Source: Leucosporidium creatinivorum
Lineage: Eukaryota; Basidiomycota; Microbotryomycetes; Leucosporidiales; Leucosporidiaceae
Direction of reading: 5' to 3'
Length of the DNA: 64,000 bases
NCBI GenBank assembly: GCA_001600635.1
Contig: BCKL01000001.1
Coordinates: 275,550 to 339,549, forward strand
This document shows positions 23,102 through 34,029 of the stretch, one piece after another (the stretch's first letter is position 1; the number at the start of each line of letters is the position of its first letter). The notes beneath the pieces were generated by a model. It did not search any database. It saw nothing but the letters and a program-made list of their open reading frames with translations, and was not told the DNA's origin. Made by a program: the position numbers and the translations under genes.

Positions 23102-24304
23102 ATGACCTCCGCCGAGCTCCCCGCCTCCTCCCTCGCTCCACCTCCCTCCTCTCCTCGCCTACCCACCGAGCTACTCGCCCATATCGTCCAAGAAACTATC
23201 ACTACCGATGTCGCCGAGCTGCACTGGTCGCACGCCGCCGCCTGCTGCCTTCTCTCCAGCTCGCTTCTTCCCTTCGCCCAGGAGGCGCTGTACCACACCG
23301 TGCTCTTTCGAGGCGAGAAGGAACATCTCGACAAGTACGGCTACCAACTCTCTCGAGCCAAGATCCTCAAACTGCCCGCCTCTCCCGCCTCTCGCCTCAT
23401 CCGCACCCTCGAAGCGCATCCTCAACTCGCCCAACTCGTCGTTCGCATGCACCTGCACCTTGACTTCATGGAGTGGAGTCCAGCTACCGAAAAGGAGCTC
23501 CGCCGCGCTGTTGCGCTCTGCCCCAGTCTTCGGGCGTTTGACGAACCTTGTGGCTATATCAGCTGGGAGGCGATCGCCGAAACGCTACCGGCTACCCCCA
23601 GGCCATTTGTCTCAATGCATGTTGGAGGGATCGCAGGCCAGATGTCGAGCCCCATCCTCACCTGCATGGACACTCTCACCCACCTGAGCATCGACTCGTA
23701 CGCGCCCAAGGGACGATTGGTCGTTCCACCCTGGCAGCTCACCTCTTTCGACATCAAGAGTGTCTGCGACGTCAGCGTCTCCAGGATCCTCGACGGATTC
23801 CTCGGCTACTCCCACTCCTCCTTGCGCCGCCTGTTGATCACGCCGCAGCGGGACGACTGGAAGCCTATCGCCGACCTCTCGCCCTTCGCATGCCTGCAAG
23901 ATCTGGTCATCGAGATGGAAGCCAGGTCGTATCAGGACAGGCATACTGCGCGCATGCTGGAGAGCGCGCTCTCCCTCATTGGAACGTGCGTTGAGCTCGC
24001 TCGCTTCGAGCTCTCCTCCCCTCGCCGCCTCTCCAGCGCCAAAAGCATCGTCAAGCACGCCGAGGCCATCGACTTCCTCGCACGCCTACCCACTACCTTA
24101 TCTTCACTCGACGTCCGCTACCCCCCCCTCTCGCTCACTACCCTCCTCGCCTACCTCACCCCCGACGTCTCCCCCTGCCTTCGGCGCTTGGACGCCGGCC
24201 GCTTCGAGAGCGAGGACGACCGGAGAGCGTTGGAAAAGGCCTGCTGGAGTCGCAGCGTAGTGCTCTACACCTATGCGGTGGAGTACGAGTGTGCCGAACG
24301 GTGA
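23102..24304 (+). CDS. F-box-like/LRR-type protein, subfamily A, intact
   Basis: A single exon of 400 aa. The start is placed at MTSAEL because relatives begin M(T/A)SAEL and an intron acceptor lies 40 bp upstream. The N-terminus has an F-box-like helix set, SPRLPTELLAHIVQE then CCLLSSSLLPFAQEALYHTV, matching the F-box pattern of a Leu-Pro-x-Glu-Leu start and a conserved hydrophobic second helix. The rest is irregular leucine-rich repeats with no catalytic motif, ending in SLDVRYPPLSLTTLLAYL. F-box proteins link substrates to Skp1-Cul1 ubiquitin ligases (family knowledge); the substrate here is unknown. The closest relative in the window is the broken copy at 55,342-56,613. Confidence 0.75.
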   Translation: MTSAELPASSLAPPPSSPRLPTELLAHIVQETITTDVAELHWSHAAACCLLSSSLLPFAQEALYHTVLFRGEKEHLDKYGYQLSRAKILKLPASPASRLIRTLEAHPQLAQLVVRMHLHLDFMEWSPATEKELRRAVALCPSLRAFDEPCGYISWEAIAETLPATPRPFVSMHVGGIAGQMSSPILTCMDTLTHLSIDSYAPKGRLVVPPWQLTSFDIKSVCDVSVSRILDGFLGYSHSSLRRLLITPQRDDWKPIADLSPFACLQDLVIEMEARSYQDRHTARMLESALSLIGTCVELARFELSSPRRLSSAKSIVKHAEAIDFLARLPTTLSSLDVRYPPLSLTTLLAYLTPDVSPCLRRLDAGRFESEDDRRALEKACWSRSVVLYTYAVEYECAER

Positions 24305-24504
24305 TGAAGATGGCGAGGAGGGGCCGCAGGTTGAGGAGCGAGCCCGAGAGGAAGAGAGAGGAGAGACAGGAGCATGGACGACAGAGATGCGACATAGTCT
24401 ATATATTCTCTGCCATGTTACTTATCAGAGAGCTGGCGAGGCCGGGAAATCCTCGACTCGAAGAGACCGCGAGCTCCTGCTTGTACTGCCTCCTTCTTCC
24501 CCTC
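24305..24504. other. 3' flank of F-box-like gene 1
   Basis: A purine-rich 200-bp stretch with no gene. It ends where the NOP1 tail copy begins. Confidence 0.5.
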
Positions 24505-24805
24505 ACAGCTACAGTGAGTCGCCTCTCCAGCCTCTCAAGGACCCGATCTAAGTTTTTCGTGCTACTCTATGCTAACCCTTATCCTCTCTACAGTCCGCCA
24601 CAAGTGAAGCGCTACAAAGACGCTCTTCCTCCGCTCCACTTGGCACTTTCGACGCCGCCGAGCTCTCCCTTCCCCTCCTCGGTCGGCTCTCTACTCCCCA
24701 CCTCTTTAGTCTTCGGTCTTTCCTTTTTCTCGTCTATGACCTCTTGCTGTACTTCTACCATCGTGTTCAACCAGGCGATCCACACGAGGTAGCAGGAGTC
24801 GGCGA
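24505..24805 (+). repeat. Duplicated NOP1 3' end
   Basis: A near-identical copy of 22,052-22,345, holding the last few bases of NOP1 exon 9, the last intron, the last 14-nt exon with its stop codon, and the 3' flank. No upstream NOP1 coding sequence accompanies it, so it cannot encode fibrillarin. It lies directly before the leader of F-box-like gene 2, just as the original lies before gene 1. Confidence 0.9.
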
Positions 24806-24959
24806 GAGCTGCGAAGTCCGAGCGCGAGCTACGCCGAGAGCTCAAAATAATGCAGGAAGGGACAGGGAGACGGCTGGCGTCTGCTGAGTGTCGGGTGAGT
24901 TGTGCGAGAATCTGATGGCGAGCTGAGACGAGTCTGCCGGTCAGGTAAATTCGACGCTC

Positions 24960-25553
24960 CGAGCGCGAGAAGGCGGCTCACCTTCCTACTTCAACTTGCT
25001 CGTCACCTCGCTTTTCTCGACCTCGACTACAGGAGGCCATCGAAGCTCAGCTCTACTTACACAGCAGACTCCCCACCACCGTCAACTCGCTCAGCTACAG
25101 CAGCACCAGCTTCCCCCACTCTCGAACCGCGCTCAGGACGGGATTGAAGCTTGCTGAGGACGTGCTGCTCGACTGAGAGATCGCCCGGAAGCTACAGGTG
25201 AGTCTGATGTCTAGTTTAGTGCTTCTGTTGGAAGAGAACAGCAACGGGAAGCGCTACAGCGGTGCAGAACCCACGCCTCGTCGAGCGGGCGGACGGCGAG
25301 GGTAGGAGGACTGGGAGCGAAGCAGGGCTACAGAAGAAGCTGGCTGGAGCTGCAACTGACCTACATCTGCCCACTGCTCGCAGAAGACGTCGCTTGCTCG
25401 GACGAAGCTCGGCTCGGGTCGCTCAGCTCTCTTTCGCGAAGCTCACCTCAACTGAAGGAAGCAGCTCACTGCAAGCCTCTCAAGAGCCTAGCTGATCCTC
25501 TCATGTACCCCCACAGCTACCACCCTCACCGCTCCCTCATACCCTCGACCGAT
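24960..25553 (+). repeat. Conserved 5' leader module of F-box-like gene 2
   Basis: Same order of parts as the leader at 22,605. From about 25,140 to 25,553 it is close to identical to the minus-strand leader at 54,453-54,850, including GGACGAAGCTCGGCTCGGG and CTCTCATGTACCCCCACAG. The second leader intron has lost its GT (GAAGGAAGCAG where others have GAAGGTAAGCAG). Confidence 0.75.
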
Positions 25554-26792
25554 ATGACTTCCGCCGAGCTCTCCTCCCCCCTCGCTTCGCCTCCCTCCTC
25601 GCCTCGCCTACCCGTCGAGCTACTCGCCCAAATCGTCGATGAAGTTGCTGGAGACCGCGACCACCTCGACTACACCACCCTTCGTCACCTCTGCCTCGGA
25701 GTCGCCTCGCAGAGCATCCTCCCCTTCGCTCGCTCGGCGCTCTACCGCAGCATCTCCATTTCTTTCAACAACCACAACTCGCCACCATCCGCACACGATT
25801 TACAGTCGTTGACCCCCGAAGGCCCAGAAGCAGAACACCGTCTAGTCTCTTGTGATGGGGAAGCGGTCGAATCGGCTTTAGCTCGGGCTCCTCGCCTTGC
25901 GCGTCTAGTCACTCGCCTCGCCTTTCGCTACCATTGCGAGGGCACCGCGATCCACGTGCCTATGGCCAAGCTCAGCTCGCTTCTGAGATCGTGCACCAGC
26001 ATCACCAGCTTTCGCGCGATCAACACCTGGTACCAAGAAGCAGAGGTCCTGACAGACGAATTAACCGACGCCGAGCTTGAGCTCGTAGAGCTCGAGATCT
26101 CGCTCACACCCAGCCTCCCAGCTTTCCTCACGTGCCAGCCCAAGCTCAAACGGCTCATCGTTCACAACGACGATGCCTCACTTCCCCTCTATGAGATTCT
26201 CGCCCCGTCTTTTGCCTTCGCGTTGACGTCCCTCGCAGTCGAGGATGAGGACATGCAGATCCCTCATGCGTTCCTCGAGCAGCTTTTGAGCTGCTCAAAA
26301 ACCACCCTTCGTACACTCGACCTTGCGATACCGGCGGCCGCCGAGGCCTCATCTCTTCTTCCGCAACTCTCCCACCTCTCGGACCTCACCCTCAACTTCA
26401 ACTCCGAGTCACTGAAGTCCATCTTTCCCGACCAACTCATCGACGCGCTGGCGGACTGTGCCGCTTTGCGCAACGTCCACATCCTCGGCGCAGTGGTCTA
26501 CATCTCGCAGGTCTCTCGTCTCCCACCTCAGCTGTCGATGGTGCACTTTGGGACGTCAGTGGGACTCGACGGAGTAGCCCAGCTGATCGGAGACCGCTCG
26601 CGCACGGCGCTGCGTTGTGTGATGGACGACACTTCGGGGACCGCGGGTTCTCAAGAGCTCGGCGCGAAGTACGGATGTCGGTCGAGCGCTGTGGAGAGAG
26701 GACTATCTTTGCTCGGAGGGAAGGCGATACGAGTCGAAGGAGACGAGACTGAGCTTGCTGTATCTTACCTAGCATTTCTGCGAAACGCGTGA
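25554..26792 (+). CDS. F-box-like/LRR-type protein, subfamily B, intact
   Basis: A single exon of 412 aa. An in-frame ATG at 25,503 precedes it, but that codon lies before what is an intron acceptor (CCCCACAG) in sister leaders, so MTSAELSS at 25,554 is preferred. The F-box-like start is SPRLPVELLAQIVDEVAGD, then LDYTTLRHLCLG and ILPFARSALYRSISI. Irregular leucine-rich repeats follow (LTSLAVEDEDMQIP, LSHLSDLTLNFNSESL). Subfamily B also includes the copies at 43,889 and 53,262. The likely role is an SCF substrate adaptor (inference from the fold), with unknown target. Confidence 0.75.
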   Translation: MTSAELSSPLASPPSSPRLPVELLAQIVDEVAGDRDHLDYTTLRHLCLGVASQSILPFARSALYRSISISFNNHNSPPSAHDLQSLTPEGPEAEHRLVSCDGEAVESALARAPRLARLVTRLAFRYHCEGTAIHVPMAKLSSLLRSCTSITSFRAINTWYQEAEVLTDELTDAELELVELEISLTPSLPAFLTCQPKLKRLIVHNDDASLPLYEILAPSFAFALTSLAVEDEDMQIPHAFLEQLLSCSKTTLRTLDLAIPAAAEASSLLPQLSHLSDLTLNFNSESLKSIFPDQLIDALADCAALRNVHILGAVVYISQVSRLPPQLSMVHFGTSVGLDGVAQLIGDRSRTALRCVMDDTSGTAGSQELGAKYGCRSSAVERGLSLLGGKAIRVEGDETELAVSYLAFLRNA

Positions 26793-27140
26793 GGAGAGCT
26801 TGCCGAAGCGAAGTCGCCCACGCAGGAGAGAAGCGAAATGAGACGCGTGGAGGTCTCCTCGCCGGTCGCCGCGCTAGGTGGTGAGCCGCAGGAGACCCCT
26901 TGAAGATTTGCTGAGCGTCTCATGGCCGGGCGAAGAGCCTGCTTCGAGACGGGAAGGAAGACCGAGCGCTGACTTCGCCGAGCTCGCTCACAATCGGCCG
27001 CAAGGGGAAGATATGAAAACAGAGACAGTACAAAGCTATTGCACAAAGGTCCTCTGTAGACCTCTGTACGCGCTAGAGCAAAGCTACAACGAATCCTTCT
27101 CGGCTTGAGCGCCATCTCATCGCCGAGCGCCTCTCCACGC
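26793..27140. other. Intergenic stretch between convergent genes
   Basis: 348 bp between the ends of F-box-like gene 2 (plus) and PAB2 (minus). No gene or RNA feature recognised. Confidence 0.6.
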
Positions 27141-28124
27141 TTAGTACATGGGAGGGCCTCCCCGCCCGCGTCCACGTCCCCTTCCGCCACGAGCGTAGGG
27201 TGAGAAGCCGCTTCCCTGTTTGATGCAGAGTATCAGCTCCGTTTCGGGTGGAAGTTGGTGAGGCCGAGCCAAATTACTCCTTGGTAGCCTCCCCTGTAGC
27301 CTCCGCGACCACGTCCACCTCGTCCACGTCCACGTGCGCTCATTCCAGGGACGTTGGTGCGTTTAGGAGTGACCTGCGAGAGGTTCAGAAGGAGATCAGC
27401 AGAGGGTAGGAGGAGCCAAAGGATGAGAAGCGAACCTTGAGCGCACGACCGCGGAACAGAGTTTCGTTGAGGAGGACGGCGTTGGCGACGAGAGAGGGCT
27501 CGGCGAACTCGACGTAGGCGTATCTAGTGATAGGGAGAAGGGGATTAGCGGAAGAAGGGAAGATGGGCAGACGAGAAGCGAAGCTTACCCCTTTGGTCCG
27601 GTGTACTTGTCAAAGAGGATGGTGACTCGGTTGATGGTACCACAGGAAGCGAAGTGAGCTTGAATCTCCTCTGGTGTTGAAGCGTAGTCGACCTGTGATG
27701 AGAGCGAGCAGCAGCAGCAAAACAAGGTCAGCTCAAAGCAGCTCAGCAGCTAGCCTGTAGAACTACTCACGTTGCCGACGTAGACGCTCCTGCTATCGAC
27801 TGCTTCCTTGTCCTCGTCATTCATCGTCGCATCGCCGCCTTGCTCCCCTCCTGCGCTGTTCTGCTCGCTCGCCGCCGTCATTTCCCTCAGCTTGGCCGCT
27901 TCTGCTTCCATCTCGGCGACTGTGGAACTACAGATTAGCTGTAGAGCACTAGCTAGAAGCTAAGTGAACTCACCACGAGCCTTCATAGCGGCGATTTCGG
28001 CTGCTTCTGCCTCCTCATCGCCGTGCAAGCTGCTGTCGTCCAAGTCGACATGGAGGTCATCCGAGTCTGCTTCTGTACGACGGTTGGTGGTATCTGGCTT
28101 GACATCTTCGAGAGTGGACGACAT
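27141..28124 (-). CDS. PAB2: Nuclear poly(A)-binding protein 2 (PABPN1-like)
   Basis: Six exons: 28124-27974, 27919-27771, 27692-27589, 27523-27436, 27373-27278 and 27215-27141. They give 220 aa, all phases consistent. The N-terminus is acidic ([20 protein letters not shown]) with a short predicted coiled coil ([17 protein letters not shown]). One RRM has RNP2 SVYVGN and RNP1 KGYAYVEF, with [20 protein letters not shown] between. The C-terminus is an Arg-Gly tail ([18 protein letters not shown]), the arrangement of PABPN1 and fission yeast Pab2. Known role: binds poly(A) tails of nuclear pre-mRNA and helps control tail length and exosome targeting. Its start lies 126 bp from that of PBP1 on the other strand. 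Confidence 0.93.
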
Positions 28125-28250
28125 GATGAGGTGCAGAAAGTGAGATGAAAGGCGGTCGAGAGCGAGAGCGGGGGAGAGGGAGAGAAGCGAAACGATGAGA
28201 CGGCTTGGACTTAAGCCATTCATTTGGTCCCAGTCGACTACAGCGATAAA
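28125..28250. promoter_or_regulatory. 126-bp divergent promoter, PAB2 and PBP1
   Basis: The start codons of PAB2 (minus, 28,124) and PBP1 (plus, 28,251) are 126 bp apart, so both promoters and leaders share this segment. It contains CTCTCCCTCTCCCCCGC-type pyrimidine tracts on the PAB2-distal side and AGCGATAAA just before the PBP1 start. Co-regulation is likely but inferred. Confidence 0.7.
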
Positions 28251-31200
28251 ATGGCTACAAAGGGAGCGCAGTAAGCTCACACTTCATCCGATGTACTACA
28301 CTCGCTAACCTACAAACCTACAGGCGCGCAGGAGCCCGACCTGGCGGCTCGCCTCCTCCTTCGATCCCTAATGACCGTCTCGTCTTTCTCTTGCTTGCTT
28401 TGGTCGTATGTAGAGGACTACAGATGGAGCTCTATTACCAGCTGCTGACCCCCGCTCTACCGTCCTACAGGGCTCCAAAGTGGTAGCCACGGTCAAGGGA
28501 GGCCAGCGCTTCTCTGGCATCCTCTCGGCTGCCACCGCCGACGGCGAAGTCAACTTGGCCTTGCGCCAAGCTCAGCTCGTCGACCAGCCCGACTCGCCTC
28601 TCCGCCCTTCCCTCTTGATCCAAGCGAAAGACCTACAGGAACTGCAAGCCGTCGACATCTCGCTCGACTCTCGACCCTCCGAACGCGACGCCTTCAAGAC
28701 GGACACGGAGGTGACCGGACTCGCTTCGGACCGCAAGGAGAAGGAGCTGCAGGCCTGGGGAGCGGGAGCGGATTATGGCGGAGGAGGCATCGAAGACGGT
28801 GGCTTGGGTGGGCTGGATGACGAGCAGCAGCGGGGTCAAGGCGGGGCCAAGGCATGGGATCAGTTTGCTACCAACGAGCGCCTCTACGGCACGAGGACCG
28901 ACTACCACGAGGAGCTCTACACCACCAAGCTCGATAGGAGCGGAGCCGACTATCGCCAGAGGGAGCAGCGTGCCGCTCAGCTCGAACGCGAGATCTTAAA
29001 GGTGCGTTCCACCTAGCTCTCGACGCGTCTGTACCAGAGCTGACGATCTTACATTACAGGGCGGAGGAGGGGCTCTCGCCAACAACGCTCACATCGCCGA
29101 GGAGCGCGGTGTCGTCGACGATAGCGGTCTCACCGAGGAGGACCGGTATGTGCTCGCGTCTCGTCACGCGTTTAGATCCTCGCTGACCCTCTCTTACAAT
29201 AGCTACTCGGGTGTCATCCGTGGATCGGGAGCTTACGTTCCCCCTGGTGCTCGCAAGACGCCCCTCTCGCGCTCGGCCGCCAACGGCAGCTCCACCACCA
29301 ATGGCTCCTCGTCCTCTCCTTCCCCTTCCCCCGCGCCTGCTCCTACCGCCCAATCTCTCGCCGCTTCAGCCGCCTCGGCTCAACTGCAGGACCCTTCCAT
29401 CATCTCCGTCACCTCGCGCCTCCCCGTCTCGTCCAGCACTTCGAGGATCCCCGCCGCCGTGCAGGGCTCCACCGCCGCCGTCGCCGCTGCTGGAGCGGAT
29501 GGCAAGCCCGCAGCGCCTACCGTCGAGGGATCGTTCAGGCAGTTCGTCTCGTCCGAGAGGCAGAGGCTGATGGAGAAGAAGAATGCGTTGGCCAAGGCCG
29601 CCGAGAGGCAGGACAAGGATTCAAAGCTCGCCAGTTTGCTCGAGTTTAGTCAGACGTTCAAGGTGAGCTTTCTACTTTCTTTCGTCGACAGAAGCGAGAG
29701 CTGATCTTCTCTCCCTCCACAGCTCAAGTCACCCATGCCCGCCGACATCGCCGAGATTGCAGGCCACGGCGAGCGCAAGCCCATCCCTACTTCCACCACC
29801 ACCAAGCCCACCACCTTCCTCACTCCCACTGCCAACGCACCCTCCACCTCGGCATCCACTTCCGTCTCCCCCGTCGTATCCCCCGTCCGAGTCGCTCGCG
29901 CTCTCACTCCCGCCTCGGGAGCTGCGCCCGCTGCTCCTGCTACATCGGCATCAGGGGCCAAGCAGCCTCCTCGCTTCACTGGTACCTCGACTCTTATCGC
30001 CGAGATCCCGCCGTTCAACCCCAACCGAGCAAAAGCAAAGGCCGCCGAGGCCGCTGCTGCTGCCGCTGCTGGCAAGAGCGCTGCACCCGCGATGAGCAAG
30101 ACTCCTTCTTCCGGCGCAGGTGCCCCCGCTGCATCGGCTTCGCCGTCGCTCTCGGCGTCGACGGCAAGCAAGATCAACCCGAACGCGCCGGCGTTCGTCT
30201 TCCGTCCCAACCCTAACGCCAGCAGCTTCACTCCTGTACGTTTCTCCGTCTGCTCTGATCGCGTCGCCTAGCTCCGAGCTGACCCTCTTGCTTGAACAGG
30301 GATTCACTCCTCGCAAGCCTGCCGAGCCTCAAGGCCCCGTCAACCCCTTCTTCGGCACCAAGCAGATCAAGAAGGGATCGTCGTCAATGCACGTCAAGGA
30401 GGACTTTACGCCCTTCAAGACGGGAATGGTCAACGAGCCCGTCACCATTCGTACGTCTCGGCTGTTCTCTGCCCTCTCGGCTTTCCCGCGCTGACCCTTC
30501 TGCTCACCGACAGTCCCCAACTGGTCCTTCACCGGCAAGCCCTACCGCTCGATGTACCCTCACGGTCCCTCGCCTACGCCCCCTCCCATGGGCATGCCCC
30601 CCGGCGCCGGAGGTCCCGACGATATCGGAGGAGGACCAGGAGGAGACCTCTCTGGCTCGCTGCCGATGCATCATGGTGCTCCTCCCCCTCCACCACCTCA
30701 GGGCTACGGAGGTGCGATGGGAGTGTATGGAGGCGGAGGGTTCGGGCCGCAGGGAGGGTTTAACCCGAGGTTCGCTCCTCCTGTACGTCTTCTCTGTCTC
30801 TTCTCTCCTGTTTCCTCTCACTCAGACCAAAGCTGACCTCTGCGATAATCAGCAGCAACCCCCGATGCAGCACCTCCCACCAGGCGCGATGAACGGCAAC
30901 ATGCAGTTCCCTCCTCCCCCTCCGCCTCAGCACTTCGCTCCCCCTCCGCCACCCAACATGGGTTACGGAGGAGCGCCGCCTGGACCTCCCAGTGAGTCTA
31001 CTGCCCTCGTGCGAGAGGAACGAATGAGATTATCGATCGCCGAGCAAGGAGCTGACCCTCTTCCTTCTCTCCCGCTCCCTCTCTCCCTCGGCGATCCTCG
31101 CGCCTCATACACGTTCTTCCTCCTCCTTTCCCTCTCCCAACCTCATCCTCGCCCGTCCACCTTCTTCCCCTTCGCCTCCCCTTCCCTCGCCCTCGCTCTC

Positions 31201-31341
31201 TCTCCCCTGCTCGCTTCCCTCGGCGCAGTGTTCAACTCTCCTCAAATGCAACCGCAACCAGGAGCGTACATGAGGTACACTCCCTTCCCGCCTGGCGGAC
31301 CCGGAGGGCCTGGTGGACCGCCTCAGCAAGGAGGACAATGA
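28251..31341 (+). CDS. PBP1: Ataxin-2 / Pbp1 homologue
   Basis: Ten exons: 28251-28270, 28324-28405, 28471-29001, 29060-29145, 29203-29662, 29723-30235, 30300-30450, 30514-30782, 30853-30991 and 31229-31341. They give 787 aa, all phases consistent. An Lsm domain covers about 20-75 (NDRLVFLLLALVGSKVVATV, FSGILSAATADGEVNLAL). The LsmAD domain covers about 115-235 (FKTDTEVTG, WDQFATNERLYGTRTDYHEE, YSGVIRGSGAYVPPGARK). A PAM2-like motif, NPNASSFTP, sits near 556-564; PAM2 binds the MLLE domain of poly(A)-binding protein. The C-terminus is Pro- and Gly-rich. Known roles: stress granules, poly(A) tail control and TOR signalling. The last intron is 237 nt, about four times the usual length, and pyrimidine-rich. 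Confidence 0.93.
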
Positions 31342-31621
31342 GGAAGGAGGGGAACTCGGAGGGGAAGCAGCGCGGGGGTTTGTGGAGAGGGAAGAAGATT
31401 GCTGAGAGCTCGAACGCCAAGGGTAGGAGGATTAGACTGCAAGTGATCCTGTTTCCCTTTATTCACCTCTGCAGCCAACTGGAGGAAAAGCACGGTTCGC
31501 GCTTTCGGCAGGCTTGGGTCGAACTTTGGAGCCTTGGACGTGTCGAGCTAGGCTCTTCTCCCTTCTCCCGCTCGCTCGTCTCTCGCTCGTTTCTCGCTCG
31601 GCTCGTCGCTTGCAGGACAAG

Positions 31622-33473
31622 ATGGCGGCTACTAAACGAGTAGTTGCACCATCAACACGTGCAGAACCTACTCCTGCTACCAACAAGCAGCTCAAGCGGG
31701 CAAAGGGAGAATCCAAAGGCGCGCTCGCCTGGTGCATGGCCAGACAGCTAGGTGAGGGAGCCCGTGCGCTTCAAGAGGGAGCTCAGCTGACGAGAAAGTG
31801 TCCTACAGAAATCTCGCTCAGCTTCATCCTATTAATCCTGCTGGGCAACGCGCTCACCTCGCCCGCTCGCCTGCACCTCTCAACGCACTATACCCCCGAC
31901 GCTTCCTATCACTTCTCCAACCGCTTCCACAAGTTCCTCCACGTCTCCTTCAGGAAGCCAGGGACTTCACTCTACTACAAGGGCCGAGAGTGAGTCTTTT
32001 TGACTCTCCTACAGCTCGCGCGCAGCAGTTGGGGAGCTGTGCGCTACGCGTCTCGCCCTCGTTTCTTTAAAGAGCTGCCGGCTAACTCGCTCGGCTATTC
32101 AACAGCGACGCGTATGTCATTACATGGTGGGTAGCCATGTTTTGGTTCCTCCGGGAGGCGTTGATGCGCTGGGTCTTGGAGCCGATTGCGAGGAAAGCTG
32201 GGATTCGCGAGAGGAGGGCTATTGTCCGCTTCACGGAGCAGGGCTACTCGTTCTGCTACTACAGTGAGCTTCGGCCTATCCTCGTTCAGCTGATCCGTAG
32301 CTGACCGAGCTGCTTCAACAGCCGTCTTTTGGTTCATTGGGCTGGTAAGCGGCGAGGGCCCGTCGCGCCTTCCGAGCGGAGCTGCTACTGACCTCTGTCG
32401 CTTCGTATACAGTACATCATGCAGACCAGCGACTACCGGAACTTTAGGACGAGCGAGTTCTGGATCGGATACCCTCATGATGCTCTCCCGGCCCTCACCA
32501 AGTGGTATTGTAAGTCCGGCTCGATCCCTTTCTTGCTCGGCGCGTGTAGGTGAACCGCATAGCTAACCTCTCTCTCGCTTATAGATCTCGTGCAGACTGC
32601 TTGTGCGTTCGACTCGGCCCTCTGATGGCAACACGACGCGCAAAGGCTGACCTCGGCGCTGCGCCCTTTCCCCTTTCGCAGTCTACATCCACCAGATGAT
32701 CGTACTCAACCTCGAGGAGCGCCGCAAGGACCACTGGCAGATGTTCACCCACCACGTCATCACGACGATGCTCATGTCCTTCTCCTACGTCTTCAACTAC
32801 ACCCGCGTCGGCAACGCCATCCTCTGCACCATGGACCTCGTCGACATCTTCCTCACTGTACGTGATTGCTCACAGGTTATTCAGAGCTCTCCGCTAATGC
32901 TCGTGCTCAACTTCATAGTTCGCCAAGCTCCTCAATTACACCGGCCGAGCAAAGGCCGCCGACGTAACCTTCGGCATCTTCCTCTTCATCTGGATCCTCA
33001 CCCGCCAGATTATCTTCCCTCTTCTTCTTTGGAGCGTCTACTCGGAGCTCCCCTCGGTCATCCCCTACGACTGGCGGCCACGAGACGGCTACTTCAACTC
33101 TCGCTTCTCGCACTACACCTTCTGCGCCCTGCTCGCCGCGCTGCAGGTCCTGCTGTGCATCTGGTTCGGTCTCAGTGAGTACAGAGCGACTTCGTACTTA
33201 CTCCTCGATAGCTGACCGTCCTCTAAAGTCCTTCGCGTGGTCTACAAGATTGTCGTCGGAGGCGAGTCGGCCGACGATGTGAGGAGCGATGACGAGGGAG
33301 GAGACGATGACGAGGAGGAAGAGGAGGATGAAGAGGAGGACGAGGAGGAGCGCGAGAAGATCATCATCGAGGGTGATCTGAAGTCGAATGGATACGCCAA
33401 CGGAGGAGCAAACGGGGCGGCGCACGCTAATGGAGGATCACGGCCGCGGCTGGAGAGGAAGAAGGATCGGTAG
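31622..33473 (+). CDS. LAG1: Ceramide synthase (LAG1/LAC1 family)
   Basis: Nine exons: 31622-31751, 31809-31989, 32106-32263, 32322-32344, 32413-32509, 32585-32602, 32682-32857, 32919-33174 and 33229-33473. They give 427 aa, all phases consistent. Several hydrophobic membrane segments (ISLSFILLILLGNAL, TVFWFIGLYIM, VTFGIFLFIWILTRQIIF, LLAALQVLLCIWFGLIL) flank the TLC/Lag motif. Within it, His226-His227 (FTHHVITTMLM) and Asp254/Asp257 (TMDLVDIFL) match the conserved active residues. Reaction: acylation of a sphingoid base with acyl-CoA in the ER membrane. The C-terminal tail is a long run of Asp and Glu. Two exons are tiny (23 and 18 nt). Confidence 0.95.
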
Positions 33474-34029
33474 TGTGGCGGTGGGGTGGTGTTATAGGAG
33501 GGGAGTCGGGCGACGAAGACGATTGTGCGTACTATTGACCTATAAGGACACTGTCGCGAGGATTAGACATTGCCCTCCGAGGTGTCTGCAGAAGCAGGGC
33601 TCGTTGTAACATCAGGCTAGTGTATCTGAGTTGCTGGTGAAGTCGAGAGAGCAAAGCGAAGGCTTCTCAGATCTGTTCGAGCCCTCAAAGAGCTGGAGAG
33701 CGTCGAAAGTGAGAGCGCCGAGCTGAGCCCCTGGTGTGGGCTCATCGCCGGAAACAGCGATTCAGCTTATAGGGGAGCAGTGGAAGCTGCTCTGCATCTG
33801 CTGGAATCTGTAGCGAGCCACCAAAGGCTCGTACACGGTCTTGGAGGGTAGCGCCTTGGCAGCTCGTCTCTCTCAGCTCTTTCTCCCACCTCCCTTCTCG
33901 CCCTTCTCTTCCGCCTCGGTCCACTCCTCACAGCAAGCGAGGATACTTTATTTCAGCTCCAGCGCACGGGAAAAGCTTCTACTCGCCTTCATCTCTTGCC
34001 TTCGCGTCTTTCGCCGCGCTCGCCGCACG
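33474..34029. other. Intergenic stretch, no gene seen
   Basis: 556 bp between LAG1 and the first serine hydrolase. No coherent coding frame or RNA feature. The last 130 bp are pyrimidine-rich, consistent with a promoter and leader. Confidence 0.55.

Noticed and set aside
24505-24805. A second fibrillarin gene
   Set aside because: Only the last few bases of exon 9, the last intron, a 14-nt exon and 3' flank are present.
25503-25553. Upstream ATG giving MYPHSYHPHRS at F-box-like genes 2 and 4
   Set aside because: It falls on the 5' side of a leader intron acceptor (CCCCACAG) shared with sister genes. The conserved start is M(T/A)SAE.
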